From: a bacterium
GTDB taxonomy: Bacteria > Bdellovibrionota_C > UBA2361 > SZUA-149
Assembly (NCBI GenBank): GCA_003230795.1
Contig: QIGM01000446.1
Span: 1 to 6,893, forward strand
Direction of reading: 5' to 3'
Length of the DNA: 6,893 nucleotides
The position numbers were made by a program, and so were the translations under genes. Under the pieces are notes generated by a model that was not told where the DNA came from, did no database searches, and saw only the letters and a list, made by a program, of their open reading frames with translations. Numbering within the stretch: the first letter of the stretch is position 1; each line of letters starts with the position of its first letter. This document shows positions 6,427-6,893 of this stretch, one piece after another.

Positions 6427-6893
6427 AGATTGCTGTCGTCGTCTTTCCTGGTTCTGGTGGAGCAGCCGATGTTGTTCACGCCTACGGTGAGGTAAGTGGT
6501 CAAGAGGTCTATACCGTCTGGCACCAAGAGGAGACTCTCGGTGATCCAGATATCGTAGTCCTACCTGGCGGCGCTGCCTTTGGGGACTATCTCCGTCCAG
6601 GGGCCTTGACGAAGGGATCTCCTATAATTGGTCCAATAAAAAAATACGCCAGAGACGACCGACCTTTGATCGGTATTGGAAATGGTTTCCAGATCCTCTG
6701 CGAGTTGGAAATACTGCCGGGTATTTTATTACCTAACTTCGATTCTCGTTTCCTAAACACCGATACATTTGTCGCAGTCGATAACACGAAAAGTATGTGG
6801 ACCCGTCATATGGATCCAGAGATTATCTATCGCATGCCGCTAAGCTGTTATTTTGGGCGCTATTACGCTGATAAGAGAACGCTCAAAGATCTC
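6423..6893 (+). CDS. purQ: PurQ-like FGAM synthase glutamine amidotransferase subunit lacking the catalytic triad, 3' partial
   Basis: By context and overall sequence this is PurQ, the class I glutaminase subunit of FGAM synthase; 157 of about 220-230 residues are visible before the window ends. Framework motifs are retained: MKIAVVVFPGS (1-11), VVLPGG (45-50), GDYLRPGA (54-61), NGFQILCE (87-94), LPG..LPN (98-105) and GRYYAD (145-150). The catalytic residues are not. The nucleophile motif GICNGFQ reads GIGNGFQ (Gly86, codon GGA at 6678-6680). The His/Glu motif P(I/L)AHGEGRY reads PLSCYFGRY (Cys142, Phe144). Two pocket loops are also changed: FPGSNCDRD is FPGSGGAAD and PGGFSYGDY is PGGAAFGDY. 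It should not hydrolyse glutamine by the normal mechanism. The ATG at 6423 overlaps purS by four bases and has AGGAG at 6407-6411. The frame is clean and codon use resembles the neighbours, so it is not an ordinary decaying pseudogene. The family is firm; loss of activity is a strong inference. Confidence 0.9.
   Translation, partial: MKIAVVVFPGSGGAADVVHAYGEVSGQEVYTVWHQEETLGDPDIVVLPGGAAFGDYLRPGALTKGSPIIGPIKKYARDDRPLIGIGNGFQILCELEILPGILLPNFDSRFLNTDTFVAVDNTKSMWTRHMDPEIIYRMPLSCYFGRYYADKRTLKDL

Noticed and set aside
6423..6893. purQ as a simple decaying pseudogene or sequencing error
   Set aside because: There are no stops or frameshifts over 157 codons, the start is tightly coupled to purS, structural motifs are conserved, and several catalytic replacements need two or three base changes.

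Overview
The window is a densely packed, single-direction stretch of a bacterial chromosome with moderate GC content. It holds seven genes, all on the + strand, with no gap above about 130 bases. The genes are the end of a respiratory complex I (nuo) operon (nuoM, nuoN), a degenerate PP2C-like protein, a WalJ/YycJ-type metallo-beta-lactamase-fold hydrolase, and the start of a purine block (purB, purS, purQ). A separate PurS and a small PurQ mean that the FGAM synthase is the multi-subunit PurS/PurQ/small-PurL type. That excludes enterobacteria and most other gammaproteobacteria, which use one large PurL. Proton-pumping NuoM/NuoN together with purB-purS-purQ would suit a deltaproteobacterial-grade or similar lineage, but this is a weak inference and I cannot name the organism.

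Layout. Bases 1-1563 are nuoM, whose true start lies upstream of the window. Bases 1570-3015 are nuoN. Bases 3043-3918 encode a 291-residue protein with the outline of a PP2C (PPM) phosphatase, but the aspartates that should bind the catalytic metals are replaced. Bases 3925-4716 are the metallo-hydrolase, with intact motifs. Bases 4717-4843 are a short leader with a good hairpin and the purB ribosome binding site. Bases 4844-6166 are purB, 6166-6426 purS (1-base overlap with purB), and 6423-6893 purQ (4-base overlap with purS, cut by the window end).

How the genes work together. NuoM and NuoN are the antiporter-like membrane subunits of NADH-quinone oxidoreductase. PurB acts twice in purine synthesis. 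PurS bridges PurQ and PurL in FGAM synthase, where PurQ normally makes ammonia from glutamine and passes it to PurL.

The main surprise is in purQ. The reading frame and structural motifs are well kept (FPGS, PGG, GDYLR, NGFQILCE, GRYYAD), but the catalytic triad is gone: nucleophile Cys is Gly86, His is Cys142 and Glu is Phe144. The other glutamine-pocket loops are changed too. This looks like a pseudo-glutaminase kept inside the purine operon. The PP2C-like protein is a second pseudoenzyme candidate about 2.5 kb upstream. The enzymes between and around them (metallo-hydrolase, PurB) and the complex I subunits keep their key residues, so the losses are specific and are not general sequence decay.
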